Assembly (NCBI RefSeq): GCF_003634215.1
Contig: NZ_RBWX01000013.1
Coordinates: 1-64,000, forward strand
DNA from: Sphingosinicella microcystinivorans
Lineage (GTDB): Bacteria; Pseudomonadota; Alphaproteobacteria; Sphingomonadales; Sphingomonadaceae
Direction of reading: 5' to 3'
Length of the DNA stretch: 64,000 nucleotides
Under the pieces are notes generated by a model that saw only the letters and a list, made by a program, of their open reading frames with translations, did not search any database and had not been told where the DNA came from. The stretch's first letter is position 1, and each line of letters opens with the position of its first letter. The position numbers and the translations under genes are program-made. Shown here piece by piece: positions 9,178-17,935 of the stretch.

Positions 9178-9506
9178 GGTTGCTGCTCTCCAAGGGTGCG
9201 CACTGCATGCCGCAGCCGCGCCGCGCTCGTGCTTGCACGTTCTATCGATCAAGCTGCCTGTGGTCGGGAGGTGCTGTCCAGAGAAGCTAGCCCGTCCCAC
9301 AGCCAATCCTTCGGAATCCGATAGTCAGGCTTCTGCTTCCCAAGCCACGGCCAGTTCAGCGACGATTTTCTGCTGAATGCCCGCGCCAATTTGGTCGCAT
9401 TGCGCTTGTCCGGCGTCGGATCGCGAATGGTTTTCTCAGGAAAGGATGAAAGATTGCAGAGGGAACGCGCCCGCTACCGAGGCGCGCGCAGGATCGAGGA
9501 CCATAC
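9178..9506. other. Divergent intergenic region with an unassigned open frame
   Basis: These 329 bases separate the leftward BAAT-like operon from the rightward VOC gene and must hold both promoters. On the minus strand, a frame from about 9480 down to the stop at 9249-9251 stays open without any ATG. It reads as protein-like sequence, including KRNATKLARAFSRKSSLNW and IPKDWLWDGLASLDS. I do not recognise it. It may be the tail of a gene destroyed by rearrangement. No clear palindrome or terminator was seen. Confidence 0.35.
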
Positions 9507-10412
9507 ATGACCGTCGACAGCCAACAGGCAGCAGCCGATGCCGGAAGCGCCCTCACCCGGCGCTCGCTCGATCATTTCGTCAGCGTGGTCGGCGATATCG
9601 AAACCGGCGCGGCAATGTACCAACGGCTGGGCTTCCGGGTGATGCCGACGATGGAGCATGTCGAGATCGGCACTTCGAACGCCATAGTCCAGTTCCAGCA
9701 CACGTATCTCGAATTGATCGGTGACATCGCGTTCAGCCGCACCGAACAGATCAGCACGATGATGGGCCCATGGCAGGCGATTGGCGAGTACGTCTATTGG
9801 CAAACCTCGTTCACCTCCGCCCGGCTGGAGGATGATCGCGAGCGTCTGATCAAAATGGGCATGGCACCGGAGCAGATCCTCAACGCGTACCGCAAGGTGC
9901 GCCAGATCGGCGGCGGCTGGGACCAGACCGCCAGCCGCTCGATGTACTGCTTCAACCACGCGCATCTGACGGGGTCGCTATTCATTTCGGATCACGCCCG
10001 GCCCGAAACCATCTGGATGCCGGGCTATACCTGCCATCCCAATACCGCGCAGCGGGTGATCGGCATGAGTTACGTTGCGCAAGATCCGCAGGCCGATATC
10101 GCCTATTATGCGGCGATGCTGGGGGGAGAGCCCGCGCTGTCCTCGCCCGAGCGCGTCGCCTTCCACACCCCGCGCGGCGAGTTCTTCGAGCTGCTGTCTC
10201 CCGCCGCCGCTGCTGAAAAACTGCCCGGCGCGCAACCGCTGCAAGACGGCTGCAACGTGCGCGGGGCTGCCTACACAATCACCGTGGAATCGCAGGAGCG
10301 CTGCCGCCTCGCGCTACGCGATGGCGGTGTGCCGAGCACGCGTGCGGGCGAAACGATCCATGTCGCTGCGCCCTTCGCCGGTGGCATGGCGATCACCTTC
10401 GTGCCCGCCTGA
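9507..10412 (+). CDS. VOC-family protein (glyoxalase-like)
   Basis: This 301-aa protein has the vicinal-oxygen-chelate fold repeated twice, with an N-terminal module starting LDHFVSVVGDIETGAAMYQRLGF and a second module near SYVAQDPQADIAYYAAMLGG. Such proteins bind a divalent metal and act as dioxygenases, isomerases, lyases or resistance proteins. Candidate metal ligands include H27 and the E of the FFELL strand, but the full set cannot be assigned by eye. ATG 9507 lies within 30 bases of the end of the divergent promoter region. The gene ends 13 bases before the convergent end of the PLP lyase gene. The substrate is unknown. Confidence 0.7.
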   Translation: MTVDSQQAAADAGSALTRRSLDHFVSVVGDIETGAAMYQRLGFRVMPTMEHVEIGTSNAIVQFQHTYLELIGDIAFSRTEQISTMMGPWQAIGEYVYWQTSFTSARLEDDRERLIKMGMAPEQILNAYRKVRQIGGGWDQTASRSMYCFNHAHLTGSLFISDHARPETIWMPGYTCHPNTAQRVIGMSYVAQDPQADIAYYAAMLGGEPALSSPERVAFHTPRGEFFELLSPAAAAEKLPGAQPLQDGCNVRGAAYTITVESQERCRLALRDGGVPSTRAGETIHVAAPFAGGMAITFVPA

Positions 10413-10425
10413 CCCCGGCGCGGTC

Positions 10426-11712
10426 TCACACCTGATCGAGCGCCTGGAGGCAATCGGCGATCAGGTCCTCGGGTTCCTCGACCCCGATCGAAAGCCGCAC
10501 GAGATTGTCGGCGATACCATAGGCCTTCTGCATTTCGGGCGCGACGTCGACATGGGTCATGCCAGCCGGATAGGAGGCAAGGCTCTCCGTCCCGCCAAGG
10601 CTGACGGCCAGCTTGATCAGCTTCAAGGAATCGAGGAATCGGAACGCCTCGGCCTCGCCGCCGCACAGGATCACCGAGAAGGTCGAGCCTGCACCGGTGC
10701 ATTGACGGGCGTAGATCCGGCCCTGTTCGCTGTCCGGATCGACAAAGCCGAGGAAGCCCACCTGCTCGACTTTCGGATGGTGGCGCAGTGCTTCTGCCAC
10801 CTTCCACGCGCTTGCTTCGGACTGGCGCATCCGCAGCGACAGGGTTTCGAGACTGCGCATCAGCAGCCATGCGGTGTGCGGATCGGTCATGGTGCCAAGG
10901 ATTGTGCGGAAGCCCGAAATGGCGGCGAGATCGGCGTCGCTGCCGACACACGACCCGGCGATCAGATCGCTATGGCCACCGACATATTTGGTCAGCGAAT
11001 AGATCGCGATATCCGCGCCGTGCGCCAGCGGCTTCTGCCACAAGGGGCCGAGCATGGTGTTGTCCACCACCAGCCGCGGCCGCCCGCCGGGTTGAGCCTC
11101 CATCCCGCGTGCCAGGTCGGCCAGCATGGCGAGGTCGATCAGCCGGTTGGTCGGATTGGCAGGCGTCTCGGCATAGATCGCTGCGAGCCTGCCGTTCGTG
11201 CCAAGCCCTGCGCGCGCCGCCTCGACCGAGGCCTGCATGCTCGCCGCCGACAAATCGCCCGACACCGGGTAGCAGCGGATGCCGAACTGCGGCAGCAGCT
11301 TTTCGAACAGGAAATCGGTGCCGCCATAGACCGGCGCAGTGTAGACGATGGCGTCGCCGGGCCGCGCCATGCTGAGGATGGTGGTGGAGATCGCCGCCAT
11401 GCCGCTGGCGAACACCAGCGCGCGTTCCGCACTATCCCACAGCGCCAGCCGATCTTCGAGGATTTCCAGCGCAGGATTGTTGATCCGCGAATAGATCAGC
11501 CCGGGATCCTCGGCGACACCGCGTTCGCGTAGGCCATAGGCGAGTTGCATCACGCTCTTGCCCGACGCCGCGCTTTCAAAGACGAAGGTCGAGCTCTGGA
11601 ACACGGGACATTTGATCGCGCCTTCGGAAAGCTTGGGATCAAATCCGTAGCTCATCATCAGCGATGAAGGCGACAGGGCATGATCGCCGATATGGGTGAT
11701 GGTGCGGCGCAT
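10426..11712 (-). CDS. Cys/Met metabolism PLP enzyme (methionine gamma-lyase or cystathionine gamma-synthase family)
   Basis: This 428-aa fold-type I PLP enzyme belongs to the Cys/Met metabolism family. The Schiff-base lysine is K242 in YSLTKYVGGH. Other family marks are IYSRINNP, FASGMAAIST, APVYGGTDFL, AETPANPTN and VVDNTMLGP. The family catalyses gamma- or beta-elimination and replacement on sulfur amino acids and homoserine esters; methionine gamma-lyase would give methanethiol, ammonia and 2-oxobutyrate. ATG 11712 overlaps the stop of the upstream truncated hotdog gene (TGATG), so the two are translationally coupled. A leucine dehydrogenase-like gene diverges upstream, which suggests amino-acid breakdown. 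Lyase versus synthase cannot be settled from the sequence by eye. Confidence 0.8.
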   Translation of the reverse strand: MRRTITHIGDHALSPSSLMMSYGFDPKLSEGAIKCPVFQSSTFVFESAASGKSVMQLAYGLRERGVAEDPGLIYSRINNPALEILEDRLALWDSAERALVFASGMAAISTTILSMARPGDAIVYTAPVYGGTDFLFEKLLPQFGIRCYPVSGDLSAASMQASVEAARAGLGTNGRLAAIYAETPANPTNRLIDLAMLADLARGMEAQPGGRPRLVVDNTMLGPLWQKPLAHGADIAIYSLTKYVGGHSDLIAGSCVGSDADLAAISGFRTILGTMTDPHTAWLLMRSLETLSLRMRQSEASAWKVAEALRHHPKVEQVGFLGFVDPDSEQGRIYARQCTGAGSTFSVILCGGEAEAFRFLDSLKLIKLAVSLGGTESLASYPAGMTHVDVAPEMQKAYGIADNLVRLSIGVEEPEDLIADCLQALDQV

Positions 11713-11954
11713 CAATTATTCTCCTGAGCAGGCGTGGCGAGATCGGCTCGCCCTATGGCGACAAGCTTGCCCCCTGCAATAACATCGACATCGACTACAC
11801 TAACCGTTCGCCCGGCGCGGCGGACGATCGCAGTCGCCATCATTTCCTCGCCGCCTGCCGGCCTCAGGTAATCGACCCGCAAGTTGATGGTCGGCACTGC
11901 CCTGCCCTGCATGATGCAGCAGGCATAAGTCGCGGTGGAATCGATCAGTGACAT
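11712..11954 (-). pseudogene. N-terminally truncated hotdog thioesterase (PaaI-like)
   Basis: The 80-codon frame from ATG 11954 matches the second half of a PaaI-type hotdog thioesterase: MSLIDSTATYACC corresponds to the central helix and INLRVDYLRPA to the following strand. The usual first half, with the substrate-contacting HGG motif, is missing. The bases upstream belong to the divergent promoter of the leucine dehydrogenase gene, and the extended frame there has no family-like sequence. The stop overlaps the PLP lyase start by one base, so the fragment may survive as a leader that couples translation. It may be a true remnant or an unusually short protein. Confidence 0.55.
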
Positions 11955-12084
11955 GGTTTGACCTCGATGACGTCTATATCCGGTCAATCTTGCCGACAAA
12001 TGCGCAATCCTGACCCAAGTTAGGCAAGCACTTCCTCGTGGTTCGTGAGAAACATCCTCGCACCATACACCGGATACCACCCTC

Positions 12085-13149
12085 ATGAACTTTTCGACTT
12101 CACCAGCCACACCCCAATCCGTCCATCGCCTTCATGACGAGGCCAGCGGGCTCGACGGTGTAATCGTGTTGCATTCGACCCGGCTTGGCCCGGCAGCGGG
12201 TGGCTGCCGGTTATGGCGCTATGATGAGGTTAGCGCGGCCACCCGCGACGCGATGCGCTTGGCTGAAGGCATGGCATACAAGAATGCCTTGGCTGACCTG
12301 CCGCTGGGCGGGGGCAAGGCGGTTTTGCGCCTCCCCGAAGGACAGTTCGACCGCCAGCGGCTCTTCGCGGCCTTCGGGCGCGCGGTCGCGAAGCTCGGCG
12401 GTGATTACGTGACGGCGGAAGATGTCGGCACGACGGTGGCCGACATGCACACGGTGAGCGAGCATTGCCCCTTTGTGGCGGGGCTGGAGCCGAAAGTTGG
12501 CATGCCGGGCGGTGATCCCTCACCATGGACGGCGCTCGGCACACTTCTGTCGATGCGCGAGGCAGCGCGGCGCCACGGATGCTCGTCGCTCAAAGGGTTG
12601 ACGGTCGCCGTCCAAGGCCTTGGCAATGTCGGCTCGCACCTGTGCGCGCTGCTGCACGAAGAGGGCGCGCGGCTCGTTGTAGCCGATATGCGCGCGAATT
12701 TCGCCGATCATGTTGCCGCACGGTTCGGCGCCGCAGTGGTCGCCCCTGATGAAATCATCTCGGCCCGGTGCGACATTTTTGCGCCTTGCGCCCTTGGGGG
12801 GGTAATCGACGCGAAATCCGTAAAGCTTCTGCGCGCCCGGATCGTGTGCGGCGCTGCAAACAATATTCTGGCAACCGATGAGGACGGCGACCGGCTGGCT
12901 GATTGCGGCGTGCTCTATGCACCCGATTATGTCGTGAATGCTGGCGGCATCATCAATGTGGCTGCTGAATATCTCGGCTGGAGCGCACAGGAAGCGGAAA
13001 GCCGCGTACGCCAGACGGGCGCGAGGCTGGGAGAGGTGCTCGATCTCGCATGTGCGCTAGCCGTGCCTCCGCACCGGGCAGCGAATGCGCTTGCCCGCGA
13101 ACGCATTGCCGGGCTCGCTACACTTCCACAGGCTGCAGGTGCCGCGTGA
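12085..13149 (+). CDS. Leucine dehydrogenase-like (Glu/Leu/Phe/Val dehydrogenase family)
   Basis: This 354-aa NAD-dependent amino-acid dehydrogenase performs reversible oxidative deamination of branched-chain or aromatic amino acids to 2-oxo acids and ammonia. Catalytic lysines are K66 in GMAYKNAL and K78 in LPLGGGKAV, and the catalytic aspartate lies in TAEDVGTT. The Rossmann glycine motif GLGNVG is at 178-183, and CGAANNIL and VVNAGGIINVAAEY close the cofactor site. The length fits leucine dehydrogenase (about 345-365 aa) rather than glutamate dehydrogenase. Its stop overlaps the GTG of the next small gene (GTGA). It diverges from the hotdog/PLP lyase pair, suggesting a shared amino-acid catabolic role. 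Confidence 0.85.
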   Translation: MNFSTSPATPQSVHRLHDEASGLDGVIVLHSTRLGPAAGGCRLWRYDEVSAATRDAMRLAEGMAYKNALADLPLGGGKAVLRLPEGQFDRQRLFAAFGRAVAKLGGDYVTAEDVGTTVADMHTVSEHCPFVAGLEPKVGMPGGDPSPWTALGTLLSMREAARRHGCSSLKGLTVAVQGLGNVGSHLCALLHEEGARLVVADMRANFADHVAARFGAAVVAPDEIISARCDIFAPCALGGVIDAKSVKLLRARIVCGAANNILATDEDGDRLADCGVLYAPDYVVNAGGIINVAAEYLGWSAQEAESRVRQTGARLGEVLDLACALAVPPHRAANALARERIAGLATLPQAAGAA

Positions 13150-13400
13150 CCGATACGACATGGCTTGTGGTCAATGGCGAGGCAAGCTCGGGCCTGCTGT
13201 GCCGCATTCTGGGCCTGTTGGCGCAGCTTGATCTCCCGGCTCCTCAGATGACCGTCACAATCCATCAGGAAACCATGGCAGTAGAAATGTGGATTGACCG
13301 CTTTGGGGATCATCCGGCGCAGATACTTGCAAACAAGGCGGCCCGGCTGATCGGCATCGAGCACGTCTGCCTGAACGGCCTGACAATCCCGGCAAGCTGA
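13146..13400 (+). CDS. Small ACT-domain-like protein
   Basis: This 84-aa protein starts at GTG 13146, which overlaps the dehydrogenase stop by four bases (GTGA). The pattern LLCRILGLLAQLDLPAPQ, then a strand MTVTIHQETMAVEMWID, then ANKAARLIGIEHVCL follows the beta-alpha-beta-beta-alpha-beta order and size of a single ACT domain, as in the small subunit of acetolactate synthase (IlvM). ACT domains bind amino acids and regulate partner enzymes. The tight coupling suggests it regulates or assembles with the leucine dehydrogenase-like enzyme, or it could be a stray regulatory subunit. Assignment rests on pattern, not close identity. Confidence 0.55.
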   Translation: MTDTTWLVVNGEASSGLLCRILGLLAQLDLPAPQMTVTIHQETMAVEMWIDRFGDHPAQILANKAARLIGIEHVCLNGLTIPAS

Positions 13401-13426
13401 TAAATGGTCCGAGGGTTCGGGGCGGA

Positions 13427-14713
13427 TCAATCCGCGTTCTGCTGCGCGAGCCTCGAATAGCGTCCTGACAACAACGTCAGGATCACGACGCTCGCACCGA
13501 AGGACACGATCATCAGCACTGCAAGGATCGTCAGGAGCACATCGCCAGTTTCCCCGAAATAGGTCGACAGCCACCCGACCAGTGCGGGCTGGGCGATCCG
13601 CATCAGGCCAGCAAAAAGGGGGAACAGAGCGATTGTCCGGCTGCGGAACCGGTCGGGCGCGCAGGACTGCATGAGCCCGGGAGCGAGCATCATCGCAACG
13701 CTCATCCCGAATGCAATGGCCGAGGCCGCGATCAGAAACTGAGCGGCGGAAGTCACGACCAGAAACCCGAACGCCGGCACCAGCGCGATCATGCATCCGA
13801 CAATCACCATGATCAGCGGGGCCGAATGGGTCCACCGGGCGGTAAACCGCGGGAGAACCGCAAATGTCAGTGCAATCGCTGCAATGCTGGCGAGGGTCAG
13901 ATAAAGTCCCAGCGCGGAACTCGCCTCGCTCGCCGGCATGCCGAAGGCGCGTTCCAGCACCGCCGGCGCCCAGAACATGAAGACCGTGAAGGCGGTGAAG
14001 TACAATGAACTTCCCGCCATCAGCAGGAACAGAAACCCGCCGTTGCACCGGAGATAGGCAAGGAAGGTCTCAGCGTCGGCGACAGGCGCGCTCGTGCCGG
14101 GCGGAGGCGGCAATGGCGCGCGCCGGTCCGGCACCCATAGCAGCAGCGCAGCCGCAAGCGGGCCCGCCACCGCCACCGTCAGGCAGGTGAGCCTCCACGG
14201 CGCGAGTCCGAACAGCGGGTTGCGCGCGAAGAATTCCAGCATGCCTCCGCCCATGGCGTAGACCCCGAAGGAGCCCACCAGCAGCAGCGACACGAGCATG
14301 GCGTTCGCCGTATCGCGCTGCTTGCCATGATAGGTGGTGGCCAGAATGCCGTAGATCAGCGGCAAGAGGGCGGCATCCCCCAGGTTGAAGCCGACCGCAC
14401 CGATCGCGAAGGTGAGGACCGATCCCGAAAACGCCATGACCCCCACGAAGACCGACCAGGTCAGGATCGACAGCGCCAGCACGCGCCGGCGCCCGAACCG
14501 GTCGGCCGCCCAGCCGATCGGAAAGGCGGCAACCGCAGCAACGATCGTGATGGCCAGCCCGTTGATCAGTCCGATCTCGGTATCGGTCATACCGAGATCG
14601 GCCTTGGTTGGCTGCAACAGGATGGAGGGAAGACTATACCCGATGGCGGCCAGGATCGCGATGGCGCCGAGGATCACGACGACGGTGAGGCGCGCTTGAT
14701 CGCCGCCTCCCAT
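13427..14713 (-). CDS. MFS transporter
   Basis: This 428-aa inner-membrane transporter has about twelve hydrophobic segments. The MFS loop 2-3 motif GWAADRFGRRRVLALS lies near residue 70, and the central loop after segment 6 contains PDRRAPLPPPPG. ATG 14713 (MGGGDQARLT) is preferred over an upstream start because it directly precedes the first membrane segment. It converges on the ACT-like gene and lies on the same strand as the oxygenase gene 430 bases upstream. Direction and substrate are unknown; in this context an amino-acid-like metabolite is plausible. Confidence 0.85.
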   Translation of the reverse strand: MGGGDQARLTVVVILGAIAILAAIGYSLPSILLQPTKADLGMTDTEIGLINGLAITIVAAVAAFPIGWAADRFGRRRVLALSILTWSVFVGVMAFSGSVLTFAIGAVGFNLGDAALLPLIYGILATTYHGKQRDTANAMLVSLLLVGSFGVYAMGGGMLEFFARNPLFGLAPWRLTCLTVAVAGPLAAALLLWVPDRRAPLPPPPGTSAPVADAETFLAYLRCNGGFLFLLMAGSSLYFTAFTVFMFWAPAVLERAFGMPASEASSALGLYLTLASIAAIALTFAVLPRFTARWTHSAPLIMVIVGCMIALVPAFGFLVVTSAAQFLIAASAIAFGMSVAMMLAPGLMQSCAPDRFRSRTIALFPLFAGLMRIAQPALVGWLSTYFGETGDVLLTILAVLMIVSFGASVVILTLLSGRYSRLAQQNAD

Positions 14714-15142
14714 CGTCTGTGCAGGTGAAGCTATCCGGTCGATCGCGCTACATCCTTGTCCGCTGCAAGACACACAGCGTCGCAGACGGACCCCCCAACG
14801 CAAAAGCGGCGATGCGACGCGATGATATTGCAATCGGTTGGCATTTCTAGCGACAGGCCAAGTGGGTCCGGGGGATAGCATTCCAAGCCTCCCGACAGTG
14901 CCCTTTGCCCGGAGGGAATGTCATTGCAAAACGCCATCGGCAGAGAGTGAAGCCACTTGCCTGTCGCGCCGCCGCGCTTTGCGCCGTAGCTGACCGCGCT
15001 GTTCTTTGGGGTCCTCGAACCTGTTCGGATCAGTCCTGTGGGACGGTGCTGCTTGGCGAACCGATTGGCATCATGATCGCCTTCGATCGGTCCAGAAGGC
15101 TTCGATCTCAAGCCAGCTCAAAATTGCAAGGCACACGGGCTG
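14714..15142. other. Non-coding gap between oxygenase and MFS genes
   Basis: About 430 bases without a supportable gene. Short open frames exist on both strands (for example 14731-15111 on the minus strand), but none shows a family motif. I see no strong inverted repeat with a T run. It probably holds the MFS promoter and degraded sequence. Confidence 0.5.
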
Positions 15143-16132
15143 TCACACGTTCAGTTCCTGGCGATAGTCGAACGACTCGGCAATCCGCCCGAGAATGTGG
15201 CCGCCCGACGTCGTGGGCGCGTACTTGGGCACGAATGCGGGTTCGGTGAACAGATCGCGAGCGTCGATCGCGGCCTTGAAGTCCGGATCGAAGAACGTCG
15301 CGATCGACAAACGCTCGCCGTGATTGCGACTGATGACGCGATGCCAGGTCGAGCGGAACACGTCGTTGGTCCAGCGTTGAAGGAGATCGCCGACATTGAT
15401 GACGAAGGTGCCCGGAATGGCCGGAACCCTGATCCAGTCGCCATCGAAAGTCTGGACTTCGAGGCCGCCGGTCGTGTCCTCCCCGGGGCGCAAGGGCTGC
15501 TGATACAGAAAGGTCAGGCAGCCGTAGTCCGTGTGCGGCGCAAGGCCGAATTCGTCCGCCGGGCCCCCGTCGCGCCGTTTGGGGTAGTAAAGCCCCTGTG
15601 TGCGCTGCAGCGGCTTCGTGTAGCGCGGCGCGAAGAAATCGCGGGGCAGATCGAACGCGAGCGCGACAGCCCCCAGCAACTGCCGGCCGCACGCGCCCAC
15701 GGCGTCGAAGTACGCCGACATCGCCCGGCGAAAATCGGCAGGCTGGTCGGGCCACTGGTTGGGACCGCGCAAGGCTTCGCCTGCCAGAACGTCCGGATCG
15801 TCTTCGGCCAGCTCGAGCCCGATTTGGAAGAACTCCTTGTAATCGGCATGAGCCGCCCCCGGCATCACCGCGCCGCCGATGGCGTGGAACCCGCGATGGT
15901 TCCGATTCACCGCGTAACGCCGCTTGCAATCAAGCGGTTGGTGAAAGAATTCCGACATGACATCAAGCGCATCGTCGATGATGACCTGATCGATCCCATG
16001 ACCCTTGACGTAGAAGAAGCCGACTTCGACGCAGGCACGATAGACCGCCTCGGCCACCGCCATGGCCTCTGCCGAGCGGCCGGGCACCTGAAGGCCAGAC
16101 ATGTCAATGATCGGTAGCGATTCTTTTGCCAT
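15143..16132 (-). CDS. 2-oxoglutarate/Fe(II) oxygenase, isopenicillin N synthase family
   Basis: This 329-aa non-haem iron oxygenase carries the complete facial triad H200-x-D202 (LAPHTDYG) and H264 (STWHRV). The 2-oxoglutarate-binding R274-x-S276 is in GERLSIATFF. The N-terminal DIOX_N-like part (LPIIDMSGL, GFFYVKGHGI) is intact. Family members hydroxylate, desaturate or cyclise small molecules while decarboxylating 2-oxoglutarate. ATG 16132 is chosen at MAKESLPIID, the usual family start. The gene lies 132 bases downstream of hutU on the same strand, so it could be co-expressed with histidine degradation, which yields glutamate and hence 2-oxoglutarate. The substrate is unknown. Confidence 0.85.
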   Translation of the reverse strand: MAKESLPIIDMSGLQVPGRSAEAMAVAEAVYRACVEVGFFYVKGHGIDQVIIDDALDVMSEFFHQPLDCKRRYAVNRNHRGFHAIGGAVMPGAAHADYKEFFQIGLELAEDDPDVLAGEALRGPNQWPDQPADFRRAMSAYFDAVGACGRQLLGAVALAFDLPRDFFAPRYTKPLQRTQGLYYPKRRDGGPADEFGLAPHTDYGCLTFLYQQPLRPGEDTTGGLEVQTFDGDWIRVPAIPGTFVINVGDLLQRWTNDVFRSTWHRVISRNHGERLSIATFFDPDFKAAIDARDLFTEPAFVPKYAPTTSGGHILGRIAESFDYRQELNV

Positions 16133-16264
16133 TTCCGATATCCTCTCGATTGTACTGAAACGCCCAACGCTTAATTGATTATCATTCCGCCAACCACAGA
16201 ACACGACGTTTGATCTCAACGAGGTCACGGAGCAAGGCGGACATAAGTCAGCCTCTGAACAACA

Positions 16265-17935
16265 TCACAGCGGAAGTATGGCAGGCAGATCGAGCCCCTT
16301 TTCCCGTGCGCAGGCCAGCGCGATGTCATAGCCCGCGTCGGCATGGCGCATGACGCCGCTGGCGGGATCGTTCCACAGCACACGCGCCAGCCGCCGGGCC
16401 GCGGCCTCGGTGCCGTCCGCGACGATCACCATGCCCGCGTGCTGGGAGAAGCCCATGCCGACCCCGCCGCCATGGTGGAGCGACACCCAGGTCGCGCCCG
16501 AGGCGGTGTTAAGCAGGGCGTTGAGCAGTGGCCAGTCCGACACCGCGTCTGAGCCGTCGCGCATCGCCTCGGTCTCCCGGTTCGGGCTGGCGACCGAACC
16601 CGAATCCAGATGGTCGCGGCCGATGACGACAGGCGCCTTCAGTTCGCCGCTCCCCACCATCGCGTTGAAGGCGAGACCCAACCGGTGGCGGTCGCCCAGA
16701 CCCACCCAGCAGATCCTCGAAGGCAGGCCCTGAAACCGGATGCGTTCGCGCGCCATATCGAGCCAGTTGTGGAGATGCTTGTCATCAGGCAGCAGCTCCT
16801 TCACCCTGGCGTCGGTCCGGTAGATGTCCTCCGGATCGCCGGAAAGCGCCGCCCAGCGGAACGGACCGATGCCGCGACAGAACAGCGGTCGAATGTAGGC
16901 AGGCACGAATCCGGGAAAGTCGAAGGCATCCGCCACGCCCTCGTCTTTCGCCACCTGGCGGATGTTGTTGCCATAATCGAGGGTCGGCACGCCCCTGCGC
17001 CACAGGGCGAGCATGGCGCGGACATGGCGCGCCATCGAAGCTCGCGCGGCAGCCTCGACCGCCTTGGGGTCGCTGGCCTTCTTCGCTTCCCATTGCTCCA
17101 GCGTCCAGCCGGAAGGAAGATAGCCGTTGACTGGATCGTGCGCGCTAGTCTGATCGGTGACGATGTCGGGGCGAATGTCCCGGACGACGATCTCCTCGTA
17201 GACATCGACGGCATTGCCGAGGAGCCCGACGGACAGGGCCTTCCCCTGCGCATGGGCGGCATCAATCATCGCCAGAGCTTCATCGAGGCTGCTGGCCTGC
17301 GCATCGACGTAACCGGTCTTGAGCCGCATCTCGATCCGGCTGGGCTGGCACTCGACGGCAAGGCACGATGCGCCCGCCATGGTCGCCGCGAGCGGCTGCG
17401 CACCGCCCATGCCACCAAGCCCGGCGGTGAGGATCCATCGGCCCCTGAGGCTGCCGCCATAGTGCTGGCGCCCTGCCTCGACGAAGGTTTCGTAGGTGCC
17501 CTGCACGATGCCCTGGCTACCGATGTAGATCCAGCTGCCGGCCGTCATCTGGCCATACATCATCAGGCCCGCCCTATCGAGCGCGTTGAAGTGGTCCCAA
17601 GTCGCCCAGCGCGGCACCAGATTCGAATTGGCGATCAGCACGCGCGGCGCATCGGCATGGGTGCGGAACACGCCCACCGGCTTGCCCGACTGGACGAGCA
17701 GTGTCTGGTCCTCCTCCAGCTTGCGGAGTGTCTCGACGATGCGGTCGAAACTGTTCCAGTCGCGCGCGGCCTTGCCGATACCCCCATAGACGACGAGATC
17801 TCCCGGCCTTTCGGCAACGCCCGGATCGAGATTGTTCATCAGCATCCGCATGGCGGCTTCGGTCGTCCAGTGCTTGGCGGTCATCTCGGTGCCGGTCGGC
17901 GCGCGGACGATGCGGTTGTTGGGAAGATCGGTCAT
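16265..17935 (-). CDS. hutU: Urocanate hydratase
   Basis: HutU (556 aa, the usual length) hydrates urocanate to 4-imidazolone-5-propionate, step two of histidine degradation, using tightly bound NAD+ as an electrophile. The NAD-binding glycine motif [10 protein letters not shown] lies near residue 175. The active-site cysteine region [15 protein letters not shown] is near residue 410, and [15 protein letters not shown] is near the C terminus. The start [10 protein letters not shown] at ATG 17935 overlaps the hutG stop by four bases (ATGA). It is the last gene of the hutI-hutH-hutG-hutU operon. Confidence 0.96.
   Translation of the reverse strand: MTDLPNNRIVRAPTGTEMTAKHWTTEAAMRMLMNNLDPGVAERPGDLVVYGGIGKAARDWNSFDRIVETLRKLEEDQTLLVQSGKPVGVFRTHADAPRVLIANSNLVPRWATWDHFNALDRAGLMMYGQMTAGSWIYIGSQGIVQGTYETFVEAGRQHYGGSLRGRWILTAGLGGMGGAQPLAATMAGASCLAVECQPSRIEMRLKTGYVDAQASSLDEALAMIDAAHAQGKALSVGLLGNAVDVYEEIVVRDIRPDIVTDQTSAHDPVNGYLPSGWTLEQWEAKKASDPKAVEAAARASMARHVRAMLALWRRGVPTLDYGNNIRQVAKDEGVADAFDFPGFVPAYIRPLFCRGIGPFRWAALSGDPEDIYRTDARVKELLPDDKHLHNWLDMARERIRFQGLPSRICWVGLGDRHRLGLAFNAMVGSGELKAPVVIGRDHLDSGSVASPNRETEAMRDGSDAVSDWPLLNALLNTASGATWVSLHHGGGVGMGFSQHAGMVIVADGTEAAARRLARVLWNDPASGVMRHADAGYDIALACAREKGLDLPAILPL

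Noticed and set aside
4893-14713. Microcystin-degradation (mlr) cluster
   Set aside because: Sphingomonads carry mlrABCD, but the proteins here are not the mlr protease and peptidase types.
14731-15111. Small gene between MFS and oxygenase
   Set aside because: No ribosome site, no motif and atypical composition; treated as non-coding.
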